Assembly: GCA_018401435.1 (NCBI GenBank)
Contig: JAGYJW010000009.1
Location: forward strand, 62,001 to 126,000
Length of the DNA: 64,000 nt
From: Deltaproteobacteria bacterium
GTDB lineage: Bacteria > Myxococcota_A > UBA796 > UBA2385
Reading direction: 5' to 3'
Below, one piece after another: positions 39,246 through 48,126 of the stretch. Below the pieces are notes generated by a model, which ran no database searches, was not told the origin of the DNA, and saw only the letters and a list, made by a program, of their open reading frames with translations. Every line of letters starts with the position of its first letter. Position 1 is the first letter of the stretch. Made by a program: the position numbers and the translations under genes.

Positions 39246-42200
39246 ATGACCCTGCGCCCCCTCGTCCTGCTGATCCCCATGGCCACGCTGCTGGCCTGCT
39301 CCGACAAGGGTGCGGGAAAGAACGACACCGGCAGCGCCGATGGCGGAGACGGGGACGACGGCGGCATCGTCTACGAGGAGGGCTGCATCCTGGTCGACGG
39401 CGCCGGCGGCTACGCCTGGATCAACGACGCGGTGGCGGTGGCCAGCGAGGGCAGCACCATCGAGCTCTGCGCCTCGGCCGGCCACGAAGAGGCGGTGGTC
39501 ATCGACAAGGCGGTCAGCGTCGTGGGCCCCGGGGTCGAGGACTTCGTGCTGATCGCCCCCACCAATATGGCCGCCGTCACGATTACCGGCACAGGCGCCA
39601 GCCTGAGCGGCATGACCATCCAGTCCAGCCGCTCTGGCGTCAAGGTGACCGCCGCCGACGGCGTCCAGCTCAGCGCGCTCAGCCTGATCGGCGTCGGCAA
39701 CTGGGGCATCCACGCCGAAGACAGCGCGGATCTGGTGGTCGAGGCCGTCAGCCTGCTGGGCAATGGCGTGGATGGCATCAACTATGGCGGCATCCGGGTG
39801 GCCGGCGGTTCGGCCGACATCTCCGCCAGCACCCTGAGCGGCAATACCGGCTACGGGCTCTGGGCCGACGAAGGCGCCGATGTCACCGTGCAAGACAGCG
39901 ATCTGTCCAACAACATCGAATTCGACATCGAAGACGACACCACCGATGGCATCGGCGCTTATGCGACCGCCGGTGCCGCCCTGTCGTCCGTGAACAATGT
40001 TTACACCGGCAATGGCCTGGGCGGGGGCTGGGCCGATGGCGCCAGCCTGTCGATGACCGGCGACGCCATCTACAGCAGCGTGGTGGGCGCCTATGTGGCC
40101 AACGGCGCCGCCAGCTTCACCGACGTGAGGGCCGAAGACATCCTGTCTGTGGGCCTGCTCGCCGTGGGCGAGGATCCCATCGTGCTGTCCAATTGCAGCG
40201 TGAGCGCCGACCCGGTCACCTCGGCCAGCGCGGACTACGACGCCTTCCCCAGCGCCACCATCGCGGGCTCCGGCGTGCTGGTCTCTGGCATGGACATCAC
40301 CCTGTCCGACCTCACGGTGACCGGCTTCAACAACGCCGGGCTCTACCTCGAAGGCCAGCGCAGCGGGGCCACGGCCACCGTGAACCGGGCCGCCATCAGC
40401 AATACCGGCCGCTACGGCATCTTCGTCAACAACGGCATCGTCGCCGACCTCACCGATGTGACGGTGGCCGACACGCGCCTGGTGGACGATATCTCTGACC
40501 GGCTCATCGATCTCGATGGAGACGGCAGCCCCGACACGGATCCCCTCTGCTACTACGTCAACTACTGGGCGGCGGTCTACAACTCCCAGAGCACGCTCAC
40601 CTGGAATGGCGGCGGCGTCACCGGCAGCGAGGGCTGGGGCTTCTCCAACCTGCGGGGCAGCCTGGACCTGCAGAATGCCACCATGGGCGGCGCCTTCTGC
40701 TCGGGTATCGTCAGCCTTGAAAGCGTGCTTTCCGTCACAGACAGCACCTTCCTGGACAAGAGCGGGGACGGCCACATCATCTCGAGCGAGGACAGCGTCT
40801 TCATCCTGTCGCGCAACCTCTTCACCTCGAACCAGGCCGAGGGCGAGGTCATTGAAGAGTACGACTACGAGGAGCTTTACGGCTACCGGCTGACCTATAC
40901 CTATGCCCCGGGCTACGCCGGCGGCTACGACGTACAGGCCTTCGGATCCCGCAGCGTCGAGATCACCGACAACCAGTTCGAAGACGGCGAGATGGGCCTC
41001 TACCTCGCGGGGCTGACGGGCCGGGTGGAGGACAACAGCTGGACCAACTACTGGAGCACCGCCCTCACCGTGGGCGCGTCGAGCAACTCCGACGGCAGCA
41101 TCAACCGCGGCGACCTGGTCATCGACAATGCCAGCTTCGACGGGGTCAATGGCCGGTCCATCTACTGCTCCAGCGCCAATGTCGAGGTCGGTGACCTGTC
41201 GGTGACCGATGGCGGCGACTACGCCTATAGCTACGACTACCTCTACGAATACGACAGCGATGGCGACGGCACCTTGGACGCCAGCTACAGCTTCAGCTCC
41301 ACCAGCACCTCGTCCAATGTCGGCCTGCTGGCCTATGGCTGCAACCTGCTGGGCAGCGACCTCGCCTTCTCGGATCTCAGCGGAAACGCCATGGAGATCT
41401 ACACCAGCGGCAGCGACAGCAGCAGCATCGACCTGATCGGCATCGACGTCGAAAACACAGGTACGGACTCGATCTACAGCGAGGCGGGCCTGCGATTCTA
41501 CGCCAGCAGCGGCGCGCTGGACATCAACCTCAGCGATGTGACCATCAGCGGGGTGGCCCAGCTCCCCGGCCTCAGCCTCTACAGCACCTCGACCGGCACC
41601 ATCGCCTTTGAGGCCGACGGCGTGAGCATCGCCGATGTGGGCCAGGATGGGATCAACCTGCGGGGCCGTGGGGTCACCGCGAATATCACCGATCTCGACA
41701 TCGACGGCGCCGGCGACAATGGCATCGAGAACTTTGGCAGCACGCTGACCGTCACCGGCACCCGCATCGCCAACAGCGCCGGCCATGGCCTGAGCTTCAG
41801 CTCCGATGCCGATGGCGACGGCTGGAGCGTCGGGCAGGGCGACTGCCACGATGGCAACAGCAGCATCCACCCGGGCATGGCCGATGTCGCCAACCTGGTG
41901 GACGACAACTGCGACGGCATCACCGATGACAGCCCGGCCACCTCCGACAACGACGGCGACGGCTACAGCCCCGCCGACGGGGACTGCGACGACAGCAGCT
42001 CGACCGGCGCCACCCGCTCCCCTGGCCTCCCCGAGATCATGGGCAATGGCATCGACGATGACTGCGACGGGGTGGCCGATGACGGCGAGAACGCCCACAT
42101 CACGCTCACCGGGCTCAGCATCGAAGGCAACGGTGGCGACGGCATCAGCGTGTTGGACGCCTGGATGGATGTGCGCACCAACACGGTGAGCGGAAATGGC

Positions 42201-42311
42201 GGCTGGGGCATGGTCTGTGAGACCAGCACCTTCAGCTCCTGCGCCGGCAACAGCCTGCTGGGCAACGCCCTGGGTGGCCAGAGCGGCTGTGACGAGAGCT
42301 GCGGGCTCTGA
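39246..42311 (+). CDS. Large parallel beta-helix lipoprotein with MopE-type segment
   Basis: 1,021 residues from ATG 39246 (GGAG upstream). The lipobox LLACSDKG predicts a lipoprotein, followed by a Gly/Asp/Thr linker (NDTGSADGGDGDDGG). The rest is a long right-handed beta-helix: repeated short strands with Asn/Gly/Ser turns (STIELCASAGHEEAVVIDK, VTITGTGASLSGMTIQSS, ISASTLSGNTGYGLWADEG and many more). Near the C-terminus a MopE-like metal-binding block interrupts the helix (DADGDGWSVGQGDCHDGNSSIHPG, DGDGYSPADGDCDDSS, DDDCDGVADDG), then a last helix turn (ISVLDAWMDVRTNTVSGNGGWG). Likely surface-exposed, possibly glycan-binding or degrading; no catalytic site can be assigned. Confidence 0.82.
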   Translation: MTLRPLVLLIPMATLLACSDKGAGKNDTGSADGGDGDDGGIVYEEGCILVDGAGGYAWINDAVAVASEGSTIELCASAGHEEAVVIDKAVSVVGPGVEDFVLIAPTNMAAVTITGTGASLSGMTIQSSRSGVKVTAADGVQLSALSLIGVGNWGIHAEDSADLVVEAVSLLGNGVDGINYGGIRVAGGSADISASTLSGNTGYGLWADEGADVTVQDSDLSNNIEFDIEDDTTDGIGAYATAGAALSSVNNVYTGNGLGGGWADGASLSMTGDAIYSSVVGAYVANGAASFTDVRAEDILSVGLLAVGEDPIVLSNCSVSADPVTSASADYDAFPSATIAGSGVLVSGMDITLSDLTVTGFNNAGLYLEGQRSGATATVNRAAISNTGRYGIFVNNGIVADLTDVTVADTRLVDDISDRLIDLDGDGSPDTDPLCYYVNYWAAVYNSQSTLTWNGGGVTGSEGWGFSNLRGSLDLQNATMGGAFCSGIVSLESVLSVTDSTFLDKSGDGHIISSEDSVFILSRNLFTSNQAEGEVIEEYDYEELYGYRLTYTYAPGYAGGYDVQAFGSRSVEITDNQFEDGEMGLYLAGLTGRVEDNSWTNYWSTALTVGASSNSDGSINRGDLVIDNASFDGVNGRSIYCSSANVEVGDLSVTDGGDYAYSYDYLYEYDSDGDGTLDASYSFSSTSTSSNVGLLAYGCNLLGSDLAFSDLSGNAMEIYTSGSDSSSIDLIGIDVENTGTDSIYSEAGLRFYASSGALDINLSDVTISGVAQLPGLSLYSTSTGTIAFEADGVSIADVGQDGINLRGRGVTANITDLDIDGAGDNGIENFGSTLTVTGTRIANSAGHGLSFSSDADGDGWSVGQGDCHDGNSSIHPGMADVANLVDDNCDGITDDSPATSDNDGDGYSPADGDCDDSSSTGATRSPGLPEIMGNGIDDDCDGVADDGENAHITLTGLSIEGNGGDGISVLDAWMDVRTNTVSGNGGWGMVCETSTFSSCAGNSLLGNALGGQSGCDESCGL

Positions 42312-42329
42312 GCGCCTCCGGGGCCCCGC

Positions 42330-43409
42330 TCAGGGCAGCTGGGCCTCCAACAAGACCAGCCCCGCCTGCTCCACCCGGACGTGCACCGCCGGGCTGCCCG
42401 GAAGCAGCTCGCGGATGAGCAGGCTGCGCCCGGACTCCCGCAGCTCCACCCGCAGAGGGTCGAGGGGCTGGCCAGTGGCGTCCATCCAGGTGGTCTTGGC
42501 GCTGGCCGGCGCGGTCAGCACGGTCCAGGGCTCCAGGCGCTCCAGGCGCGGGGCCGGGTCGGCGGGTCCCAGGGCCGAAGGCACGGGCAGAGGCCGACCG
42601 GGCCCATCGGGCTGGGTTTGCGCACGCTGGCCCAGGGCCAGGACCTCGACGGGCCGTGCCGGCACCAGGGTCTCGGCGGCGCCGGCGACCACCCGCCAGG
42701 GCCCCGCCTGCGAAAGGCCCGGGCGCGCCGCCTCGTAGTGCAGGACCACCCGGCGTCCTTCTACGCGGCCTTCGACGCCGAGCTGGTCCTCGACCACCGA
42801 TACCAGCCGCAGCAGGCCAGGGGCCTCGGACCGATCCTCCAGGCTGAGGTGGGCGCCGGCGGGCAAGGACAACAGCAGGTCCAGATCCCAGGACTCACCC
42901 AGCAGCACGGCCCCGGCCTCTCCGGTCACCTGCACATCCACGGTGGGCAAGGGCAGGAGCGCGGCGGTGTCGGGCTGCGCCAACAGCGGCGCAAAATCAG
43001 GGTCCAACGCGGCATCTTGGGGCAAGACCGCACCGGATTGATAGACGTCCACCAGGTCCGCGGCCGCCCCCTTCAGATCCCCCAGACGCGCCCGCAAGGC
43101 CGCCCGTTGATAGGCCAGGTCCGGCTGTCCCGGCCATCGGGTGAGCCCGGCGTCCAGCACCCCGAAGGCGCCTTGCAGATCACCCGCCTGCACCAGGGCG
43201 TGGGCCCGCCAGGCCACCGGCAGCGGCTGGTCGGGCGCGGCCTCGCTGGCCTGGGCGAAGGCAGCCGCCGCCACCAGGGGCTGGTCGGTCGCCAGGGCCG
43301 CCCGTCCCGCGTCATAGGCGGTCAGGGAGGCCTCTATGGGGTCCAGCACCGGATCTCCGCCACAGGCCACCAGCAGCAGTACCGCGACGCGGGCCCACCG
43401 CAGCCTCAT
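42330..43409 (-). CDS. TPR-like lipoprotein of unknown function
   Basis: 359 residues. ATG 43409 overlaps the pgeF stop (ATGA). The signal peptide and lipobox are VAVLLLVACGG. Residues 25-140 form about three TPR-like helical pairs (DAGRAALATDQPLVAAAAFAQASEAAPDQPLPVAWRAHALVQAGD, GVLDAGLTRWPGQPDLAYQRAALRARLGD). The second half is beta-rich and Leu/Val-rich without a known motif. Co-translation with pgeF suggests an envelope role; otherwise unknown. Confidence 0.65.
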   Translation of the reverse strand: MRLRWARVAVLLLVACGGDPVLDPIEASLTAYDAGRAALATDQPLVAAAAFAQASEAAPDQPLPVAWRAHALVQAGDLQGAFGVLDAGLTRWPGQPDLAYQRAALRARLGDLKGAAADLVDVYQSGAVLPQDAALDPDFAPLLAQPDTAALLPLPTVDVQVTGEAGAVLLGESWDLDLLLSLPAGAHLSLEDRSEAPGLLRLVSVVEDQLGVEGRVEGRRVVLHYEAARPGLSQAGPWRVVAGAAETLVPARPVEVLALGQRAQTQPDGPGRPLPVPSALGPADPAPRLERLEPWTVLTAPASAKTTWMDATGQPLDPLRVELRESGRSLLIRELLPGSPAVHVRVEQAGLVLLEAQLP

Positions 43410-44071
43410 GGCCGCAGGCCGATGAGGGAGACCTGGCGCCCGCTGTGGGGGCCATCGCGGCGGAAGCTGGCCAGGGCGGAATCGGCGAAGGTGCAGCGCT
43501 CCGACAGCCAGACCGACCCGCAGCCCGCGGCCCGCAGCTGGTGGGCGGCGACCGCGCGCACATCGGCATGCACCCTCGGCCAGGCCGGATCCCGGCGGGC
43601 CACCACGGCCTCGGGCACACCGGCGGCGACAAATTCGGCGATCACCTCGTCCCCCACCTCATAGTTGCGGGCAGAGATGCAGGGGCCGATGGCGGCAGAC
43701 AGGGGACCATCCTGGGCCATCCGGGCCAGGGTCTGGGGGATGACCCCGGCGACCAGCCCGCGCCAGCCCGCGTGAATGGCGGCCACCACGCCCTGCCCCG
43801 CCACCAGCACGGGCACGCAATCCGCGGTCACCACCGCAACCAGCAGCCCCGGCTGGCGGCTGATCAGCGCGTCGGCCTCGCCGGCATCGCCGCCGCCGCG
43901 AACCTCGACCGCATGGGCGCCATGGACCTGAACGGCGCGGGCGACGGGGGCGCCGGGCAGACCCAGCTGCCGGGCGTGCTGATCCCAGGCCGCCTGCCCG
44001 CGGGGCTCGGCGCCCAGAAAGGCTGCGACGACAAGGGGGCGATCGGCGAAGATGGGGCGCTGAAGGGACAT
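43406..44071 (-). CDS. pgeF: Peptidoglycan editing factor PgeF (multicopper-oxidase-fold family)
   Basis: 221 residues from ATG 44071. Family motifs are VQVHGAHAVEV, ADALISRQPGLLVAVVTADCVPVLV, VAAIHAGWRGLVAGVI, IGPCISARNYEVGDEV and CTFADSALASFRRDG. The His and Cys of TADC and HAGWRG form the zinc site. The YfiH/PgeF family removes wrongly inserted L-Ser from peptidoglycan precursors; related proteins were named polyphenol oxidase. It overlaps the downstream TPR lipoprotein gene. Confidence 0.92.
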   Translation of the reverse strand: MSLQRPIFADRPLVVAAFLGAEPRGQAAWDQHARQLGLPGAPVARAVQVHGAHAVEVRGGGDAGEADALISRQPGLLVAVVTADCVPVLVAGQGVVAAIHAGWRGLVAGVIPQTLARMAQDGPLSAAIGPCISARNYEVGDEVIAEFVAAGVPEAVVARRDPAWPRVHADVRAVAAHQLRAAGCGSVWLSERCTFADSALASFRRDGPHSGRQVSLIGLRP

Positions 44072-44138
44072 CGCTCCAACCTGCCCCACAGGGGCCCGGG
44101 GGGCAAGCCGGCCCTTGGGCACAACACCGCGCGGGCGC

Positions 44139-44167
44139 TTGACAGCGCCCCATTGCATCTCTACGTT
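44139..44167 (+). promoter_or_regulatory. Consensus promoter that predicts a leaderless mRNA
   Basis: TTGACA (44139-44144), a 17-nt spacer and TACGTT (44162-44167). The A of the downstream ATG (44174) is the 7th base after the -10 box, where transcription normally starts, and no ribosome-binding purine run precedes the ATG. The mRNA of the kelch-like lipoprotein is therefore probably leaderless. Confidence 0.5.
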
Positions 44168-44173
44168 CCGCCC

Positions 44174-45805
44174 ATGCGCGTCCCTTCAACGACCTGGCTG
44201 GCCCTGAGTCTTGCCGCCGCTTGTACGGGCGGCGACAGCGGCGCGCCCCAGGACACGGCCACCGGCATCCAGTACCGGCTGCAGCTGCAGCCCGTCATGC
44301 CCCAGGATCAACGCGATCTTTTCGCGGATGTGGCCACCCTGGTCCTGCATGTGGCCCCCGCCGAGGGTGAGCCCTATGACATCTCCTTGGACGCCATCGA
44401 CGGGGGATTTGGCGCCGAGGCCCTCGACGAGATCACCGACGCCACGATCACCTTGGAGGGCCTGGACGCGGGCGGCGCGGTGGTGGCCTGGGGCCAGACG
44501 CCCCCGCTGAGCGCCCTCGATGGCGACGAGGACCTGGTCACGGTGCTGATGGCCCGGCCCGAATCCATGGCCCGGCTGTCGGATCTGTCCGTGCCCACCG
44601 TCGGCGGGGTGCTGGTCTGGGCCGGGGACGGGCGCCTGCTGCTCTTTGGCGGCGGCAACCAAGGTGCCGATGGCAACCGCTCGGGCAGCGACGCGGTCTG
44701 GGCCCTGTCCACGGGCACCCGGTCCTCCGGCACCAGCTTCGAGTGGGTGGGCGCCTTGCCGCCCATCGACGGCGTGGGCGATGTCACCGGGCGGGTCGGC
44801 CTCAGCGCCACCCGCCTGACCGGCGCCACCCCCGACGAAGGCAAGATCTTCATCGTGGGCGGCGGCGCGGATGTGGGCGGCACCGATGTGGTCGCCCACG
44901 ACGCGGTCCTGTGGGACCCCCAGACCGATACGGCAGAGAGCGTGGAGGGCTTGGACATTCGCAGCGGCCTCTTCCTGCACAAGGCCGTCGAGATGCCGGG
45001 GGGCGAGGGCGTGGCCCTCATCGGCGGCTTCCCAGAGACCGACAGCGAGCGGCTCTACCTCTTCGGGTCCACGGCCTGGTACTACGACGCAGCCGCCCGC
45101 GATCTCAGCACGGTGCGCTTGTCGGGCGCCCAGAGCGCATACACCCTGGCGGCAGGGGCCGCCCTGATGTCGGAGGGTGTGCTGGTCTGCGGCGGGGTCG
45201 ACCTGGTGGACGATGCCCACTACCTGATCAGCCCCGGCTGCGACATCATCGAGCCCGGCGGCGAGCTGCGCGCCCTCGAAGGCGGCGGCGACCAGCTGGT
45301 GGAGCCGGTATTCCACCACGAGATGACCCGTCTGCCCTCCGGCGAGGTGCTGCTCACCGGCGGCCTCTCCGCCGCAGACCCCACCCTGGTGGGCACCTCG
45401 GACAGCCTGGACGCCACCAGCGGCGCCTGGATCTACGATGGCGACAGCTGGCGCGAGACCCTCAACCCCATGAACCTGCCCCGGGCCATGCACAGCAGCG
45501 TGCTGCTGGCCGATGGGCGGGTGCTGATCTTCGGCGGGGTGTCCCGAAACCGCAGCGTCTTCTGGTCGGGCACCTCGGCCATGCCCTGCGCCGAGATATT
45601 CACCCCCGGCGCAGAGACCTTCACCCTGCTGCCCGAGGGCTGCTCCGCCCAATCGCCCACCGGCGCCTTGCCCCAGCCCGCCGCCTGGCCCACCGCCGCG
45701 GTGGACCCCCTGCGCGGGGCCGTCGTCTTGGGCGGCATCGACGACAACGGTGACTCCATCGCCTCGGTCTCGATGTACTTCGCGCCGCTGCCCCTGCGGG
45801 ACTGA
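44174..45805 (+). CDS. Kelch-like beta-propeller lipoprotein
   Basis: 543 residues from ATG 44174. The signal peptide ends in a lipobox (SLAAACTGG), followed by a Gly/Ser/Thr/Asp linker (DSGAPQDTATG). An N-terminal beta domain of about 100 residues precedes repeating kelch-type blades: LVWAGDGRLLLFGGGNQG, KIFIVGGGADVGG, MPGGEGVALIGGFPETDSERLYLFG, MSEGVLVCGGVDLV, LPSGEVLLTGGLSA, LADGRVLIFGGVSRNRS, AVVLGGIDDNGD. Such proteins are usually surface-exposed and bind ligands or partners. Transcription likely starts at the ATG itself. Confidence 0.82.
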   Translation: MRVPSTTWLALSLAAACTGGDSGAPQDTATGIQYRLQLQPVMPQDQRDLFADVATLVLHVAPAEGEPYDISLDAIDGGFGAEALDEITDATITLEGLDAGGAVVAWGQTPPLSALDGDEDLVTVLMARPESMARLSDLSVPTVGGVLVWAGDGRLLLFGGGNQGADGNRSGSDAVWALSTGTRSSGTSFEWVGALPPIDGVGDVTGRVGLSATRLTGATPDEGKIFIVGGGADVGGTDVVAHDAVLWDPQTDTAESVEGLDIRSGLFLHKAVEMPGGEGVALIGGFPETDSERLYLFGSTAWYYDAAARDLSTVRLSGAQSAYTLAAGAALMSEGVLVCGGVDLVDDAHYLISPGCDIIEPGGELRALEGGGDQLVEPVFHHEMTRLPSGEVLLTGGLSAADPTLVGTSDSLDATSGAWIYDGDSWRETLNPMNLPRAMHSSVLLADGRVLIFGGVSRNRSVFWSGTSAMPCAEIFTPGAETFTLLPEGCSAQSPTGALPQPAAWPTAAVDPLRGAVVLGGIDDNGDSIASVSMYFAPLPLRD

Positions 45806-45808
45806 AGC

Positions 45809-45821
45809 GCCCCTTCGGGGC
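45809..45821. terminator. Small hairpin between convergent genes
   Basis: GCCCC (45809-45813) and GGGGC (45817-45821) pair around TTC directly after the kelch gene stop, facing the convergent HAD gene. It is short and lacks a T run, so only a weak or bidirectional terminator is possible. Confidence 0.35.
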
Positions 45822-45828
45822 CGGGCCG

Positions 45829-46551
45829 TCACTCACCCAGAATGAGGTCCAGCACTTCATTCCAGCCCTGCTCGAGATCCGCCACGTGCAGGTCGGGCCG
45901 ACTCGCCTCCAAGGCGCCCGGGGCCGCCCAGCCCGTTTCGACCGCCAGGGTGCGCAGGGCCGGGGCCCCCTCCCCGAGCCTGGCCATGCCCGCGCGGCTG
46001 GCGAGGATATCGGCCGGGGTGTCGCCCACCACCACCACCCGGTCGGGCAGCCGTCCGCGCCGGCGCGCCCGCTGCAGGGCCAGGGGCACCAGCTCGGAGC
46101 GATCCCGGGCCAGCCCGCCAAAGCCGCCGATGGGCACCCCGCCCTCGGCGCCAAATGGCGTCCACAAGCCGACGCGCTGGAGCTTGGCCTGGGCGCCGGC
46201 CTCGAAGTTGCCCGTCTGCAGCCCCAGGCTCACCCGTCCGGCCAGGTGGTCGAGCAAGGCGACCACCCCGGGGCAGGTCTCGGCAGGGTGGACCGGCAAC
46301 AGTCGGCGCAGGTTGCGCACATAGCGCTCCCGAAAGCGTCCGATGCGGCGGGGCGTGGGCGCGATGCCCGCGGCGGAGAAGGCGCGGTGCAAGATGTCGA
46401 GGTCGACGCTGCCGGCAAAGGACAGGGCGTCGAAGAGGTCGGGGCGACCAAAGAGCTGCTGGGCGGTGCGTGCCATGGCCGCCCGGCCCGCGCCTTCGGT
46501 GCGCATCAAGGTCCCGTCGATGTCGAAGAGCACCAGGGTCAGGCGCGCCAT
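45829..46551 (-). CDS. HAD-superfamily phosphatase
   Basis: 240 residues from ATG 46551. HAD motifs are LVLFDIDGTLMR (motif I, nucleophile Asp), GLQTGNF (motif II), then Arg/Lys-rich PLALQRARRRG and DRVVVVGDTPADILASRAG (motif IV). The cap is helical. It resembles phosphoglycolate phosphatase-type HADs; the substrate is unknown. The start overlaps the nadD stop by 13 nt, so both are in one operon. Confidence 0.88.
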   Translation of the reverse strand: MARLTLVLFDIDGTLMRTEGAGRAAMARTAQQLFGRPDLFDALSFAGSVDLDILHRAFSAAGIAPTPRRIGRFRERYVRNLRRLLPVHPAETCPGVVALLDHLAGRVSLGLQTGNFEAGAQAKLQRVGLWTPFGAEGGVPIGGFGGLARDRSELVPLALQRARRRGRLPDRVVVVGDTPADILASRAGMARLGEGAPALRTLAVETGWAAPGALEASRPDLHVADLEQGWNEVLDLILGE

Positions 46552-47105
46552 GGGTTGCCTCCGGGCGCGGCCAGCAAGGCGGCCACCCGACCGGTGACCA
46601 GGTGCTGTACGGACTCGCCGCCGCGCAGCCGATCCCGCAACAAGGTGCTGCTGAGGCCCGGAAAGGCGATGTCCTGGCCTTCGGGCAGCGGGAAGCCCAC
46701 GCGGCCCACGACGATGGGGTCGAAATTCGCGCGGATGCGCGCCCAGTCCTTCCAATGATCCGTCTGCGGCAGCACATCGGCCCCCACCACCAGGCGAAAG
46801 CGCCGATCGGGATGGCGGGCAGCCAATGCGGTCAAGGTGTCCACCGTGAAGGAGGGGACGGGCAGCTCGGCCTCGATCTCGGAGACCGCAAAGCCCTCCC
46901 CCAGGTCCGCCGCCATCGCCCGGCACCAGCCACAGCGCTGTGGATAGGGGGCCAGCGTCTTGTCGTGGCGCCCTTCAAAGGCGTGGCGGTAGACGGGCAC
47001 GAAGCAGACCCGGTCTACCGTTCCGGTCCACCGCAACCAGGCCGCCACCATGGCGTGGGCGACGTGGGGGGGATTGAAGCTGCCACCGTAGACCGCGACC
47101 TGCAC
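46539..47105 (-). CDS. nadD: Nicotinate(-nucleotide) adenylyltransferase-like, NadD
   Basis: 188 residues. GTG 47105 is chosen because CCGGAGG precedes it and the protein then begins VQVAVYGGSFNPPHVAHAMVAAW, the nucleotidyltransferase GGSFxPPHxxH motif. VCFVPVYRHAFEGR, FTVDTLTALAARHPDRRFRLVVGADVL and SSTLLRDRLRGG complete the fold (the usual S-S-T-x-R-x-R motif binds ATP). It probably makes the dinucleotide from NaMN in NAD synthesis. Followed by the HAD gene. Confidence 0.9.
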   Translation of the reverse strand: MQVAVYGGSFNPPHVAHAMVAAWLRWTGTVDRVCFVPVYRHAFEGRHDKTLAPYPQRCGWCRAMAADLGEGFAVSEIEAELPVPSFTVDTLTALAARHPDRRFRLVVGADVLPQTDHWKDWARIRANFDPIVVGRVGFPLPEGQDIAFPGLSSTLLRDRLRGGESVQHLVTGRVAALLAAPGGNPWRA

Positions 47106-47187
47106 CCTGCCTCCGGGGCAGAGACCTATCCTGCCCAGCACCCGCCGTGGACCGCCCTGCTGTCGGGGCCCGTGTTAGCCTGGGACG

Positions 47188-48123
47188 ATGGCCGGTCCCG
47201 GCGCGAGCCCAGGGGCCCTTGGGCTGACCCCGAGCGCCCGGCCCCTCCCGGAGCAAGTCTTGTCCCGATCCGACCTGCCCATCGGCGTCTTCGACTCCGG
47301 CGTCGGTGGCCTGACCGTGCTGGAGGCCTTGCGGCGCCGCCTGCCCGCCGAAGACCTGCTCTACCTCGGCGACACCGCTCGGGTGCCCTATGGCACGCGC
47401 TCGCCGGACACGGTCCGGCGCTATGCCCTGCGGGTGGGCGGTCACCTCGCCCGGCGGGGGGTCAAGGCGCTGGTGGTGGCCTGCAACACCGCCACCACCT
47501 GGGCCCTCGAGACCCTCGAAGAGGCCGCCGCCCCCCTGGGTATCCCCGTGATCGGCGTGATCCGCCCCGGAGTGGCCCGCGCCCTGGAATGCAGCCCCAG
47601 CGGCCGCATCGCGGTCATCGGCACCGAAGGCACCGTCCGCGGCGGCGCCTATGGCCGCGCCTTGCTCGGCGCCCGGCCCGACGCCACCATCACCCAGCTG
47701 CCCTGCCCGCTCTTCGTCTCCCTGGCCGAAGAGGGCTGGACCGAGGGGCCGGTCGCGTCCCTGGTGGCAGAGCGCTACCTCAGCCCCCTGCGCCTCTCTG
47801 AGAATCCGCCCGACACCCTCATCCTTGGCTGCACCCACTATCCGCTGCTGGCCGATGTGATCGCCGAGGTGCTGCCGGGTGTGCGCCTGGTGGACTCCGC
47901 CACCGCGACCGCCGATGCCGTGGCCGAGCGCCTCGCAGACGATGGCCTGCTGCGCCGCAGCACGAGACCGGGTCGGGCCCGCTTCCTCGTGACCGACAAC
48001 CTCGAGCGCTTCCAGATCGTGGGCGAGCGCTTCTTGGGGGTGATCCCCAGCCCCGCCGAGGTGGTGGACCTCTCCGACGAGGACGACCGGGCCCTGCCGC
48101 ATCGCCTCGCTGCCGGAGCCTGA
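47188..48123 (+). CDS. murI: Glutamate racemase
   Basis: Up to 311 residues from ATG 47188. The conserved start PIGVFDSGVGGLTVLEALRRRLP begins about 31 residues in, and an internal TTG near 47260 with GGAG upstream may be the true start. Catalytic Cys residues lie in ALVVACNTATT and LILGCTHYPLL. YLGDTARVPYG and VVDSATATAD are also typical. It makes D-glutamate for peptidoglycan. It stands 3 nt before ftsE, at the head of the wall and division operon. Confidence 0.95.
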   Translation: MAGPGASPGALGLTPSARPLPEQVLSRSDLPIGVFDSGVGGLTVLEALRRRLPAEDLLYLGDTARVPYGTRSPDTVRRYALRVGGHLARRGVKALVVACNTATTWALETLEEAAAPLGIPVIGVIRPGVARALECSPSGRIAVIGTEGTVRGGAYGRALLGARPDATITQLPCPLFVSLAEEGWTEGPVASLVAERYLSPLRLSENPPDTLILGCTHYPLLADVIAEVLPGVRLVDSATATADAVAERLADDGLLRRSTRPGRARFLVTDNLERFQIVGERFLGVIPSPAEVVDLSDEDDRALPHRLAAGA

Positions 48124-48126
48124 CCG

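Noticed and set aside
39207..42098. 963-codon open frame on the minus strand
   Set aside because: Antisense shadow of the beta-helix lipoprotein; composition is dominated by Ala/Val/Asp/Gly without any motif or signal peptide.
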